From an uncultured Desulfuromonadales bacterium (GTDB taxonomy: Bacteria > Desulfobacterota > Desulfuromonadia > Desulfuromonadales > Geopsychrobacteraceae), in NCBI GenBank assembly GCA_947259685.1, contig CAMYNC010000008.1, positions 1-64,000 on the forward strand: 64,000 nt of DNA. Direction: 5' to 3'. Positions 34,039 to 42,378 of the stretch are shown here, piece after piece. The notes under the pieces were generated by a model that saw only the letters and a list, made by a program, of their open reading frames with translations, made no database searches and was not told where the DNA came from. A program made the position numbers and the translations under genes. How positions within the stretch are numbered: the first letter of the stretch is position 1; each line of letters starts with the position of its first letter.

Positions 34039-34548
34039 CTACTTCTCTCCCGTCAGGTCCTGCTGGCCACGCCAGTCTTCGACCATCACGATCAGGGTGC
34101 GGATAAACATCATCACCCCCATCAACGGCAATATCGCGTAGAAATACCACTCGGGAATCTGCAGGGTGGTGGTTTTCGCGTATTCATCCTCGAACATCAT
34201 CAGCGTCATCTTCCAGCCAAGGTAGATCATCGTGCTGGAGAACAGCAGCACCATCAGGTGGGAAAACAGCGTCAGCGGTTTCTTCAACACCGGCAGCAGC
34301 TGCGGCAGAGCATCGATGCGGATCAGCGCGCGGCTGCGCACGGCGGCCACGCAACCGATGTAGGTGGAAAAAAAGATCACCTTGCGCACCACCTCGTCCG
34401 ACCAGTAGAGGCTGAAATTGTCGGTTGCCTTACGGAGCACGACATTAGCCATCGCCGTCACCAACGCGACACAGACGGCAACAAACAACGACCATTCCTC
34501 GGCGAAAAGAAAACCACGGTCAATCGCTTTAAAGGTTTTTTTCAGCAT
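34039..34548 (-). CDS. dctQ: TRAP transporter small permease, DctQ family
   Basis: Small membrane subunit of 169 residues with four predicted helices. The ATG at 34548 is chosen; a TTG at 34563 would add 5 residues. The family hallmark around helix 2-3 is visible: FSLYWSDEVVRKVIFFSTYIGCVAAVRSRALIRID. It is translated just before dctM and almost certainly co-transcribed. A hairpin terminator separates it from dctP upstream. Confidence 0.9.
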   Translation of the reverse strand: MLKKTFKAIDRGFLFAEEWSLFVAVCVALVTAMANVVLRKATDNFSLYWSDEVVRKVIFFSTYIGCVAAVRSRALIRIDALPQLLPVLKKPLTLFSHLMVLLFSSTMIYLGWKMTLMMFEDEYAKTTTLQIPEWYFYAILPLMGVMMFIRTLIVMVEDWRGQQDLTGEK

Positions 34549-34620
34549 GCTCACGTCTTTCAAGCTGATTTTCCAGGCAAAAACGAAATGGTCCTGGGGC
34601 TGTGTCAGCAGCCCGCGAAG

Positions 34621-34657
34621 AATAAAAAAGGGCCGGGGAGGGGATCCTCCCCGGCCC
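34621..34657 (-). terminator. hairpin between dctP and dctQ
   Basis: On the minus strand GGGCCGGGGAGG-atcc-CCTCCCCGGCCC is followed by CTTTTTTATT. The stem is perfect and very GC-rich. It lies inside the dctPQM unit, 31 bases after the dctP stop. Confidence 0.85.
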
Positions 34658-34687
34658 CGAAACGGACCGATTATACAGATTTAGCGA

Positions 34688-35728
34688 TTAACTGCCAAGC
34701 TTTGCCCGAACCTTGGCCAGATAGTCGGGACCAATCTTCTCAGCCCACTTCTCCAGCACCGGTTCTGCCTGCTTCTTCAATTCGGCGACTTCCTGATCGG
34801 AAAGTTGGAGGAATTCCACGCCAGCCTCTTTGGCCTTAGCCACCTGCACCTCATGTTGCTTACGGGTCAGCTCACGAGTGCTGGCACTCTCTTCGGCGAT
34901 GACTGCCAGGAAAGTAGCACGCAAATCCTCCGGCAGATTGTTCAGCCAGCGTTTGTTGACCAGATGGACAAACAGGCCCTGGGCGTAATTCAACTCAGTG
35001 AACGACTTGGCGATAGTGAATTTCTTGGTGATATTGCAGACGATTGCGGTGTGATCGAGACCGGTGATCACCCCGGTCTGCAGGGCCTGCGGAACATCCG
35101 GCCAGGGCATGACGGTGAACTTCAGATCCCAGGCCTTGTAAGCATCGGTATTGACCGGCGCCTGAGCAATCCGGAAATTGATCCCTTTCGCATCGGCAAG
35201 CGATTTGACCGGTGAGGTGGTCGCCCAACCGTAGGGACCATAACCAGTAAAGTCAGCGACAACCACGCCTTTGCTCTGTGCAGCGTTAGCGAAAGGCTCC
35301 CAGAGTTCCGGGTCATTGCGGAAGGTATCCAGTTTGTCGAAGGTATCGACGACATAGGGCAGGTTGACGATGCCAAGGCGATCCGCAACATTGGCCGCCG
35401 CCACCGAAGAGCTGAGCATCCCTTGAACCGCGCCCAACTTCAGCTTGGCGATGACATCCTTTTCGCCACCCAGCTGAGCCAGTGGGCGATAATCAACGTA
35501 AATCTGTCCGTTGGTCTTTTCCCAAACCTTGTCGCGAATCCGGTAGCCGGCAGCCACACCTTCGATAACCGGGTGGGAAATATTCGACAGGATATAGGTA
35601 TATTTGGCACCGCTGGGATCAAAAGCCGGCTTCCAGGCCGCCAGCGGATCTTTTTTCTTCTCTTCAGCCAGAACTCCGCCCGGCAGACAAAGAGCAGCCA
35701 ACAGGAACAGACTCAGTAGTTTCTTCAT
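34688..35728 (-). CDS. dctP: TRAP transporter substrate-binding protein, DctP family
   Basis: Periplasmic binding protein that delivers substrate to DctQM. It has 346 residues with a Sec signal (about 1-21, GGVLA-EE). SD GAGGAGG lies just before the ATG. Family features are visible: LGGEKDVIAKLKLGAVQGML, an arginine-bearing GINFRIAQAPVNTDAYKAWDL loop where DctP proteins usually bind the carboxylate, and the WPDVPQALQTGVITGLDH helix. The substrate cannot be named. It has its own promoter and leads the transporter operon. Confidence 0.93.
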   Translation of the reverse strand: MKKLLSLFLLAALCLPGGVLAEEKKKDPLAAWKPAFDPSGAKYTYILSNISHPVIEGVAAGYRIRDKVWEKTNGQIYVDYRPLAQLGGEKDVIAKLKLGAVQGMLSSSVAAANVADRLGIVNLPYVVDTFDKLDTFRNDPELWEPFANAAQSKGVVVADFTGYGPYGWATTSPVKSLADAKGINFRIAQAPVNTDAYKAWDLKFTVMPWPDVPQALQTGVITGLDHTAIVCNITKKFTIAKSFTELNYAQGLFVHLVNKRWLNNLPEDLRATFLAVIAEESASTRELTRKQHEVQVAKAKEAGVEFLQLSDQEVAELKKQAEPVLEKWAEKIGPDYLAKVRAKLGS

Positions 35729-35768
35729 GGTAATGACCTCCTCGAAAGAGATGAACAGGACAAACAGT

Positions 35769-35785
35769 GTTTGAATTATTCAAAC
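35769..35785. promoter_or_regulatory. perfect palindrome in the dctP leader, candidate operator
   Basis: GTTTGAA-tta-TTCAAAC, a perfect 7-3-7 inverted repeat between the predicted dctP promoter and its start codon. Confidence 0.5.
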
Positions 35786-35824
35786 GAGAACCAAGCCTCA
35801 CTAAAAACGGCTGGTTAGGTCCTG

Positions 35825-35854
35825 AAGATAGCGTTTTTTCCTTCGTCCGGTCAA
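35825..35854 (-). promoter_or_regulatory. candidate sigma70 promoter of dctP
   Basis: On the minus strand TTGACC, 18-base spacer, TATCTT, about 97 bases before the dctP ATG. The -35 matches 5 of 6 and the -10 matches 4 of 6. Confidence 0.5.
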
Positions 35855-35874
35855 GCGCAATGCGGTTCATTTCA

Positions 35875-35911
35875 AAACAAAAAGCCCCGGAATGAAAACC
35901 ACTCCGAGGCC
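35875..35911 (-). terminator. terminator after the chemotaxis receptor gene
   Basis: On the minus strand GCCtCGGA...TCCGgGGC followed by TTTTTG, 26 bases after the stop at 35937. The loop is 17 bases and the stem has one mismatch, so it is of moderate strength. Confidence 0.65.
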
Positions 35912-35936
35912 GGGATAATGTTCGTTTAAGGCGGCT

Positions 35937-37637
35937 TTAGGCCGGATTGACTTCAACCTCGCCAGAGTATTCCTGCCCCAGCCGGCGGAGCGCTTCGGTC
36001 AATTGCTCCAGTTCTCCGATCTCCGCGGTTATCGCTTGGGTTTTTTCAACATTTTTCTTCAGCCGGTGTTCAGCCTGCTCGAAATGCCTGATCATTCGAC
36101 CGGAGGCATCCTGCTGAAAGTTGTTGGCATCGATCACCGAACGGATCTGCTGTTCGCGCTCGGCCAAACCGCGGTCGAGTTCGCGGGTGGCGCGAACCTG
36201 CTCTTCCATCCCATGGGCCACCTGATCAGCGGCCGACTTCATTTCGGTGACCCCGTCCTGAATCCGGCTGATGCCGGTGCGCTGCTCCTTCATCGCCCGC
36301 GCCACTGCGCGCACCGAGCGCAGGCTCTGCCCAGCATCGTTCAGCATGGTGCGGGCGCGCTCGCCTTGCACACTGGTCAGCTGACTGATTTCATCCGAGG
36401 CGGAAGAAGCCAGGTCCACCGAGTGGACAATCTGGTTGAGCGCCTCACCGGTCTGGATCGAATTCTCTTTGCCCTTGGTAATCCGCTGAGCAGTCGCTTC
36501 GACGGCGGCAATCGCCTCCTGAGTATCTTTGCCGATCGCTTGGATGATCCGCTGGATATCCTGGGCACTGTCAGTGGTGCGGTCAGCGAGATCCTTGATT
36601 TCATCGGCGACCACCGCAAACCCCTTGCCTTCATCGCCGGCCTTGGCGGCAATGATCGCAGCGTTAAAGGCCAGCAGTTCAGTATCGCCGACCAGATCTT
36701 TGATAACCCCGATAATTTTTCCAACCTGCTTGGCCTGGTGCGCCAAACGCTCCATGGCAGCGGTGGCCTGCTGACTTTCATGCGCGATCAGATCGATCTC
36801 ATCAAGTGAACGGCGCATCACCTGCAAACCCTCTTCGGCATCGCTTTTCACCTTCTGCACCGCTTCATTCCCGGCCGCCGAACCTTTGCGGATCCGCTCA
36901 AAGGAATCACCGATCTCGTCCATTTGCGAAGCGGTATCCTCAACCGAGCGAGCGATATCTTCAGCCTGGTTGGCCACCTCACGCACGCTGGCGGTCATCT
37001 CTTCGACGGCCGTGGTGGTTTCGATGAATTTTGCCGTGGAATGATCCATGGCCCGCGCCATCTCCTCGAGAGACAAAGCCAGCTCCCGCGACAGAGCGGC
37101 TTCATCCTGGGAGCGTTGCGACAGTGAACTCATCAAAGTGACCACATCCTGCTGCTTCAACTCCATCACCTCGACATCTTTACGGGTCAGCTTGGCAGCG
37201 GCCAGCCCGTCGTTGGCCCGGTCGGCCAGAAACAGGGTTGCCTGGGCCAGGGAACGATAGTACGGAATCAGCTTGTCCGAGGTGGTCATCACCGCCTCGA
37301 CCAGCTGCTGCACCTGATTGACACCCTCTTCCATGGCCGAGGTCAGGGTTTCCAGAGTCTCATTTTTCACCGCCAACTTCCCGGTCAGCGGTTCCAGCAA
37401 CCCCAGCTGCAGGCGCAACTGGCGCTTTAAGGTAGCACGGATAAAAAAGAACGATGATACGGCGATACCGTAACCGAACAGCAGTGCCATCAGCACGAAA
37501 CCACCCTTAAATGCCTGTTCGCCAATCAGTGGATAGACTGCAAAGGGGAACAGGGCGGCAGCGGCAAAACCCATGAGATGGGTAAAGTAGAAAACTTTTT
37601 TCAGATAGCTGAGCCCGGCGCTCTGACCCTGATCCAT
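35937..37637 (-). CDS. methyl-accepting chemotaxis protein with minimal periplasmic loop
   Basis: 566 residues from the ATG at 37637, which follows GGGAGCTGTT; longer frames start at weaker sites. Two membrane helices (about 15-37 and 47-68) are separated by only about ten residues, so there is no classical periplasmic ligand domain and no clear HAMP. A long helical region with the conserved signalling tip follows (DTELLAFNAAIIAAKAGDEG, then FAVVADEIKDLADRT). It should relay to CheA/CheW. The sensed signal must be in the membrane or cytoplasm, for example redox or energy state. No che genes lie nearby. Confidence 0.88.
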   Translation of the reverse strand: MDQGQSAGLSYLKKVFYFTHLMGFAAAALFPFAVYPLIGEQAFKGGFVLMALLFGYGIAVSSFFFIRATLKRQLRLQLGLLEPLTGKLAVKNETLETLTSAMEEGVNQVQQLVEAVMTTSDKLIPYYRSLAQATLFLADRANDGLAAAKLTRKDVEVMELKQQDVVTLMSSLSQRSQDEAALSRELALSLEEMARAMDHSTAKFIETTTAVEEMTASVREVANQAEDIARSVEDTASQMDEIGDSFERIRKGSAAGNEAVQKVKSDAEEGLQVMRRSLDEIDLIAHESQQATAAMERLAHQAKQVGKIIGVIKDLVGDTELLAFNAAIIAAKAGDEGKGFAVVADEIKDLADRTTDSAQDIQRIIQAIGKDTQEAIAAVEATAQRITKGKENSIQTGEALNQIVHSVDLASSASDEISQLTSVQGERARTMLNDAGQSLRSVRAVARAMKEQRTGISRIQDGVTEMKSAADQVAHGMEEQVRATRELDRGLAEREQQIRSVIDANNFQQDASGRMIRHFEQAEHRLKKNVEKTQAITAEIGELEQLTEALRRLGQEYSGEVEVNPA

Positions 37638-37860
37638 AACAGCTCCCATTGTCGACCCGGCAGTTTCGAAGGCCGAGAGTAACCTGGTTAGCAGGTAGCA
37701 ATAGCGGCATCGGAAGCAATCCGATGAGCAAATCAATTAAATATCACAAATCTTGCTCGACAGCAAGCGCTGGTAGCCTTTTCTCTGCTTTTCCCGGAAG
37801 CATTGCTGGGGTATGCTGATGATGGTATAAAGACTGACTTTCTTTAGAGGAGATGACTGA

Positions 37861-38577
37861 ATGTTGCGATTTTTTATCGGCTTGCTGTTTTTTGCCCTGA
37901 TTTGCCCACAGATTGCCGCTGCCGCCCCACTGAAACAATCTCAGCTGGACAGCGTGAAAACGGCCCTGCAGATGAGCTATCCACAGATTCCGCTGAAACA
38001 GCTCAACCCAACCCCGCTGGAGGGAATCTTCGAGGTGATTACCGAGAAAGATGAAATCCTCTACTTCGCCTCGCGTAGCGGTCATCTGATTGTCGGCGAA
38101 GTTTGGAACAATTCAGGTTTGAACCTTACCCGCGAAAGCCGTAACCGGTTGATGACCGACAAGCTGTCGATGTTTCCCCTCGATAAAGCGCTGAAAATCG
38201 GCGACGGTCCGAATACGGTCATCGAAGTGGCTGATCCCGATTGCCCTTTCTGCCGAGAGGGCTCAGCCTTTTTCTCCGCTCGGGAAGACGTGACCCGTTA
38301 CATTTTCCTTTTTCCGCTCGAGCGGATCCACCCCAAAGCGGCTGACAAGTCGCGCTACATCCTCTCTTCCGAGGACCCGGAAACCGCCTACGAAGAGGTT
38401 TTCAGCGGAGATTACGATAAAAAGCCGCTGCCGGAATTCAAAGACAACGGCCAGCTCGCAATTCACCAGCAGATCGTCCGCAAGGTTGGTATCAACAGTA
38501 CGCCGCGCTATTGGATCAACGGCGAATACGTCTCCGGCACCAACCTGAAAAAGTTCGAAGAGAAATTGAACAATTGA
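37861..38577 (+). CDS. DsbC-like periplasmic thiol-disulfide isomerase
   Basis: 238 residues with a Sec signal (about 1-22, PQIAAAAP). The C-terminal thioredoxin-fold domain has active-site Cys128-Pro-Phe-Cys131 in ADPDCPFCREG and the cis-proline in INSTPRYWING, both as in DsbC/DsbG. The N-terminal part matches the DsbC dimerisation region only loosely (LEGIFEVITEKDEILYF). SD GAGGAG precedes the ATG. It probably repairs wrong disulfides or protects thiols in the periplasm. It appears to be a single gene with a weak hairpin afterward. Confidence 0.85.
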   Translation: MLRFFIGLLFFALICPQIAAAAPLKQSQLDSVKTALQMSYPQIPLKQLNPTPLEGIFEVITEKDEILYFASRSGHLIVGEVWNNSGLNLTRESRNRLMTDKLSMFPLDKALKIGDGPNTVIEVADPDCPFCREGSAFFSAREDVTRYIFLFPLERIHPKAADKSRYILSSEDPETAYEEVFSGDYDKKPLPEFKDNGQLAIHQQIVRKVGINSTPRYWINGEYVSGTNLKKFEEKLNN

Positions 38578-38622
38578 CAACCGGGCTTTGCTCAGACCGA
38601 TAACCGGCAATTCATGCCTTAA

Positions 38623-38656
38623 CGTAGCGGCAGAGAAAATCATCGCTACGCTTTTG
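38623..38656 (+). terminator. weak terminator after the DsbC-like gene
   Basis: CGTAGCG...CGCTACG followed by CTTTTG; a 7-pair stem with a 14-base loop and a short T run. Confidence 0.45.
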
Positions 38657-38710
38657 CGCGACCAGCAGATCTCGGCACCCCCAGCTGTCACCCGATTAAG
38701 AAAGCAGTAG

Positions 38711-41077
38711 ATGAAAGAATCACCCCGTTCGAAACCGGAGCTGCTGGCCCCCGCCGGCAGCTTCGAAGCTTTTTTTGCCGCAGTGGAAGCCGGGGCCGAT
38801 GCCGTCTATACCGGGCTGAAGGATTTCTCGGCCCGCGCCAAAGCGAAAAATTTTTCCCTCAGCGACATCGAGAAACTGACCTACGCCCTGCAAAGTAACA
38901 ATAAGCGGCTCTACGTCACCCTCAACACCCTGATCAAAGAAGCGGAACTGCCACAATTGATCGACACCCTGGCAGCCCTTGAGCAGATCGGTGTTGATGC
39001 GGTCATTCTGCAGGATCTGGCGATCTGGAATCTGGCCAAGGAACAGTTTCCTGGCTTGGAACTACACGCCTCAACCCAGATGACCATCCATAATTCTGCC
39101 GGCGTGAAGATGCTCGAACGGATGGGGTTTACCCGCGGGGTGCTGGCCCGCGAGCTGAGCCTGCCGGAAATCGCCGAAATCAGGCGACAGACGACGCTCG
39201 AGCTGGAACATTTCGTCCATGGTGCGCTCTGCTTCTCGTTTTCCGGGCAATGCTATTTCTCTTCATTTCTCGGCGGTAAAAGTGGCAACCGTGGTCGCTG
39301 CGCCCAACCTTGCCGGCGGCGGCATCGCTATCGCCAGCAGCAGGGCTATTACTTTTCCACCAATGATCTCTCCGCAATCGATCTGTTACCGGAACTGGAG
39401 CAGGCCGGCATCTGCAGTTTGAAGATCGAAGGGCGGATGAAAAGCGCCGAATATGTTTATAAGGTGGTCAGTGCTTACCGCCGGGTAATGGACGCTCCGC
39501 AGCAACAGCAGAAGCAGGTACTGAAAGAAGCCAAACTGCTGCTCAAAGAGAGCTTCGGTCGCCAGCCAACCAAAGGTTTTCTACCCGGCCGCCAGCCGAC
39601 CGACATCGCTATCCCCTCGGTGAAAGGCGCAACCGGCCGCTACTTGGGTGAAGTGGCGCGGGTGCGAGGCGGCGAGATCAGCTTCAAGACCAAGGATGGC
39701 CTGCATATCGGCGACCGCTTGCGGATTCAACCAGCCAGCGACAAAGCCGGCACCGCCTTCACCATCCGCCAGCTACAGCTCGGGAAACGGAGCGTCAAAC
39801 AGGCTCCGGCAGGCAGCTTTGTGAGCGTGCCTTCCAGCTTTCAAAACCAGTTCAAGGTCGGTGACGGGGTGTTCATGGTTTCCTCCAGCAAGGCCTTCAC
39901 CATGAGTGATGCCGCCTGCCGGCGCAAACTGAGTCAGGTCAAAAAACCTGCCGAAAAGGTCCGCTTGCAGCTGGAGTGCAGCGCCAGTGAAATTCAGCTG
40001 GTCGCCAGCGTTGGCGGACAACAGTTTGACTTCCGCTTTGCCATCGACAGCTTTGCCGCCGAAGAACGCGCCCTCGATTCGCAGACCCTGCAGCAGGTCT
40101 TCGCCGCCACCGCCGGAGAGCCCTTTGTTCTTGAGCGCCTCCAATGCGGCCCCCTGCCGGCTATCGTCATCCCTCCCAAGCGGCTGAAAGAGATCCGCCG
40201 GGAACTCTATGCCGAATTACGCCAACTGTGTCAGGCGCCACGAGAGCAGCAGCAAACCGCCCGGCTGAGCACCGCTCATAAAGCTCTGCTACCGGCGGGA
40301 AAACCGCAATTCGCCAAACGCCAGCTGCGGGTGCAACTGCGTGATGCCCGGGATCAGCGGATTCTGCAGGACCAGCTGGTCGACCAGATTCTGCTGCCGC
40401 TCTCAGGGCAGAATCTGCAGCAGGTCGGCAAGTTGCTCAAACGCAAGCAGCAGATCATCTGGGACCTGCCGTTTATCCTCTTTGATCAGGACTATCAGGA
40501 CTGCCGTAACGCGGTCCGCCAGTTGCACCAAGCCGGCTTTGATAATTTCCGCCTCAACAACCTGGGGCATTTTCCACTCTTCGACGGGCTGGAAAACCTG
40601 CAGCTGTTCAGCAGTTTCCGGCTGTTTTCCTTAAACACTCAGGCGCTTGCTGGCTGGAAAGAGTTAGGGATCACCGATGCCGAGCTATATATCGAGGATG
40701 ATCGCAACAACCTGGCCGACATCGGCGGTCGGGATGTCGGCATCGCCACCTCGCTGACGGCCTACGCCAGCGTGCCGCTGATCACCTCGCGGATCGCGAT
40801 AAAAAATGTCCGCTCAGACCATCCGGTGCTCTCCGACCGCGAAGATGCTTACCGTGTGCAACAACGCCAGGGGCTGACCTGGCTGCGCAGCGAAACCGAC
40901 TTTTCCTTTATTGCCAACCTGAATGAGCTGGAGAGTTTCGGCATCCATAACTTCATTATCGACCTCTCCCACCTGGGCCCTTTTAGCCAGCGCGGCAAAC
41001 AGGTGCTGGAAGCAGTTCGCCGCGGCAGCGATCCGGCCGATTGCAGCAAGTTCAACTATGAGTTGGGGATGGAGTAA
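38711..41077 (+). CDS. U32 family peptidase with DUF3656-type C-terminus (RlhA/YdcP-like)
   Basis: 788 residues. The N-terminal half is the U32 domain: PELLAPAGSFEAFFAAVEAGADAVYTG, then HASTQMTIHNSAGVKML, FVHGALCFSFSGQCYFSS and the cysteine motif GNRGRCAQPCR. E. coli members of this class act in 23S rRNA or tRNA hydroxylation rather than proteolysis, so RNA modification is likely. The C-terminal 450 residues include a DUF3656-like region and a second barrel-like domain. The total is somewhat longer than E. coli RlhA. The cysteines probably bind an iron-sulfur cluster. It stands alone between the DsbC-like gene and a small gene. Confidence 0.88.
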   Translation: MKESPRSKPELLAPAGSFEAFFAAVEAGADAVYTGLKDFSARAKAKNFSLSDIEKLTYALQSNNKRLYVTLNTLIKEAELPQLIDTLAALEQIGVDAVILQDLAIWNLAKEQFPGLELHASTQMTIHNSAGVKMLERMGFTRGVLARELSLPEIAEIRRQTTLELEHFVHGALCFSFSGQCYFSSFLGGKSGNRGRCAQPCRRRHRYRQQQGYYFSTNDLSAIDLLPELEQAGICSLKIEGRMKSAEYVYKVVSAYRRVMDAPQQQQKQVLKEAKLLLKESFGRQPTKGFLPGRQPTDIAIPSVKGATGRYLGEVARVRGGEISFKTKDGLHIGDRLRIQPASDKAGTAFTIRQLQLGKRSVKQAPAGSFVSVPSSFQNQFKVGDGVFMVSSSKAFTMSDAACRRKLSQVKKPAEKVRLQLECSASEIQLVASVGGQQFDFRFAIDSFAAEERALDSQTLQQVFAATAGEPFVLERLQCGPLPAIVIPPKRLKEIRRELYAELRQLCQAPREQQQTARLSTAHKALLPAGKPQFAKRQLRVQLRDARDQRILQDQLVDQILLPLSGQNLQQVGKLLKRKQQIIWDLPFILFDQDYQDCRNAVRQLHQAGFDNFRLNNLGHFPLFDGLENLQLFSSFRLFSLNTQALAGWKELGITDAELYIEDDRNNLADIGGRDVGIATSLTAYASVPLITSRIAIKNVRSDHPVLSDREDAYRVQQRQGLTWLRSETDFSFIANLNELESFGIHNFIIDLSHLGPFSQRGKQVLEAVRRGSDPADCSKFNYELGME

Positions 41078-41150
41078 ACAATGCTTTACTTTCGCCCGGA
41101 AGTCCTGATATTTTAATGTGAATTCCAGAACTCTTTGGATGGAGGGGCAA

Positions 41151-41429
41151 ATGAAAAGTCAATCTCAATCACCCGACAGCCGGCCGGCGCAGCAAAGCGC
41201 AGCCGGTTGTTTGCGTTTAAACTCGCGACCCATCGGCAGCACAGTTTACGATCGGCATAGCCTGTCCCACGCCCACAAGGCCTCGCTGTTCAGTCCCAAC
41301 GACAGCCTGGCGACCCCGGAATGGTGCGGCTATCAACGGCACTTGCCGGAAGGGGAGTGGAAAAATTATGCCGGCGGCTGCGACAGTTTGCAGCCCTGCC
41401 GAATGATCCGCGGCGAACTTCCCGTCTAA
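41151..41429 (+). CDS. small hypothetical protein (92 residues)
   Basis: The ATG at 41151 is preceded by GGAGGGGCAA, a strong ribosome site; a longer frame from 41118 is less likely. The product is hydrophilic, rich in Ser, Pro, Arg and Gln, with three cysteines (about 19, 58 and 81-84 region) and no signal or membrane helix. No family is recognised. The good ribosome site is the main support; I do not see conserved motifs. Confidence 0.5.
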   Translation: MKSQSQSPDSRPAQQSAAGCLRLNSRPIGSTVYDRHSLSHAHKASLFSPNDSLATPEWCGYQRHLPEGEWKNYAGGCDSLQPCRMIRGELPV

Positions 41430-41658
41430 GTTTCCCAGACCGCGGTAACTCCCGGTCCGCCCAACCAGCGTCAGCAGGCCTTGCGCATGACCTTATACAG
41501 CTGGCGGTTGTTTGTCTCCATTACCCTAGTTGCCACTTTTAAATCTGTCGTGGCCACAACAACCCAAAAGTGATTTCAATAGCAAGACTTCACCTGCACC
41601 AGCAATCGGACTATCCTGAAAGAAATAACCTCTGTCGACTCACTTCAGGGAGATCGCT

Positions 41659-42000
41659 ATGACCCAGCTGAGCAGTTTTCAATGCGCAGCCTGCCAGGCC
41701 GGGGCGCCATTGGCCAGCGAGCAGGAGATCAGCCAATTTATGCGCCAGCTGCCTGATTGGCAGTTGATCGAAGTCAGCGGCCAGCAACGCTTGAAGCGCA
41801 GTTTTAAATTCAAAAATTTCCGCCAGGCGCTCGAGTTCACCAACCAGGTCGGCCAGCTCGCCGAAGCCCAAGGTCACCACCCACAACTGATAACCGAATG
41901 GGGACAGGTTAAGGTCAGTTGGTGGACCCATAAAATCGGCGGTCTGCACCGCAACGACTTCATCATGGCGGCAAAAACCGACCAGCTATTTTCAACCTGA
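41659..42000 (+). CDS. phhB: pterin-4a-carbinolamine dehydratase
   Basis: 113 residues, full length. It dehydrates 4a-hydroxytetrahydrobiopterin, recycling the pterin cofactor of aromatic amino-acid hydroxylases; family members can also act in molybdopterin metabolism. The signature [23 protein letters not shown] contains the catalytic histidine pair and the W-TH block. Two cysteines (CAAC near residue 9) at the N-terminus are unusual extras. No phenylalanine hydroxylase gene is nearby. Three bases separate it from the next gene. Confidence 0.93.
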   Translation: MTQLSSFQCAACQAGAPLASEQEISQFMRQLPDWQLIEVSGQQRLKRSFKFKNFRQALEFTNQVGQLAEAQGHHPQLITEWGQVKVSWWTHKIGGLHRNDFIMAAKTDQLFST

Positions 42001-42003
42001 CCG

Positions 42004-42378
42004 ATGCTCTATCAACTCGCCGCCGACCTGCTGGTCCTGCTGCATTGCGGCTTTATCCTGTTTGTCATCTTCGGTTCAGCTTTGCTGCTGCGCTGGCCCC
42101 GCTTGGTCTGGCTGCATCTGCCGGCGGCGGCCTGGGGCGTACTGATCGAGTTCAGCGGCTGGATTTGTCCGCTGACGCCATGGGAAAACCAGTTTCGCCA
42201 CTTGGCGGGGCAGGGGAGTTACTCAGAAAGCTTCATAGAACAGTACCTGCTGCCGCTGATTTATCCGGCGGAATTGACTCGGGAGTTGCAGCTGATTCTG
42301 GGGGGCGGGGTGTTGCTGGTTAATCTGCTCGGCTACGGGTTCTGGCTTTATAAAAAGCGCAGCCGGACGAAAAGTTAA
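42004..42378 (+). CDS. DUF2784-type membrane protein
   Basis: 124 residues with three to four membrane helices (about 5-28, 33-55 and 93-115). The family-typical segment is LVWLHLPAAAWGVLIEFSGWICPLTPWENQFR, with a conserved tryptophan-rich CPLTPWE motif. It starts 3 bases after phhB and overlaps the convergent hydrolase gene by 4 bases. Its function is unknown. Confidence 0.85.
   Translation: MLYQLAADLLVLLHCGFILFVIFGSALLLRWPRLVWLHLPAAAWGVLIEFSGWICPLTPWENQFRHLAGQGSYSESFIEQYLLPLIYPAELTRELQLILGGGVLLVNLLGYGFWLYKKRSRTKS

Noticed and set aside
33409..34839. 476-codon plus-strand frame antisense to dctM/dctQ
   Set aside because: His/Gln-rich translation without motifs, opposite well-identified transporter genes; a codon-bias shadow.
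37638..37740. Hairpin-rich leader before the chemotaxis receptor gene, considered as a cyclic di-GMP riboswitch
   Set aside because: It lacks the conserved GGGACGCAAAGCC-type core of GEMM riboswitches; only a simple CATCGGA/TCCGATG hairpin is present.
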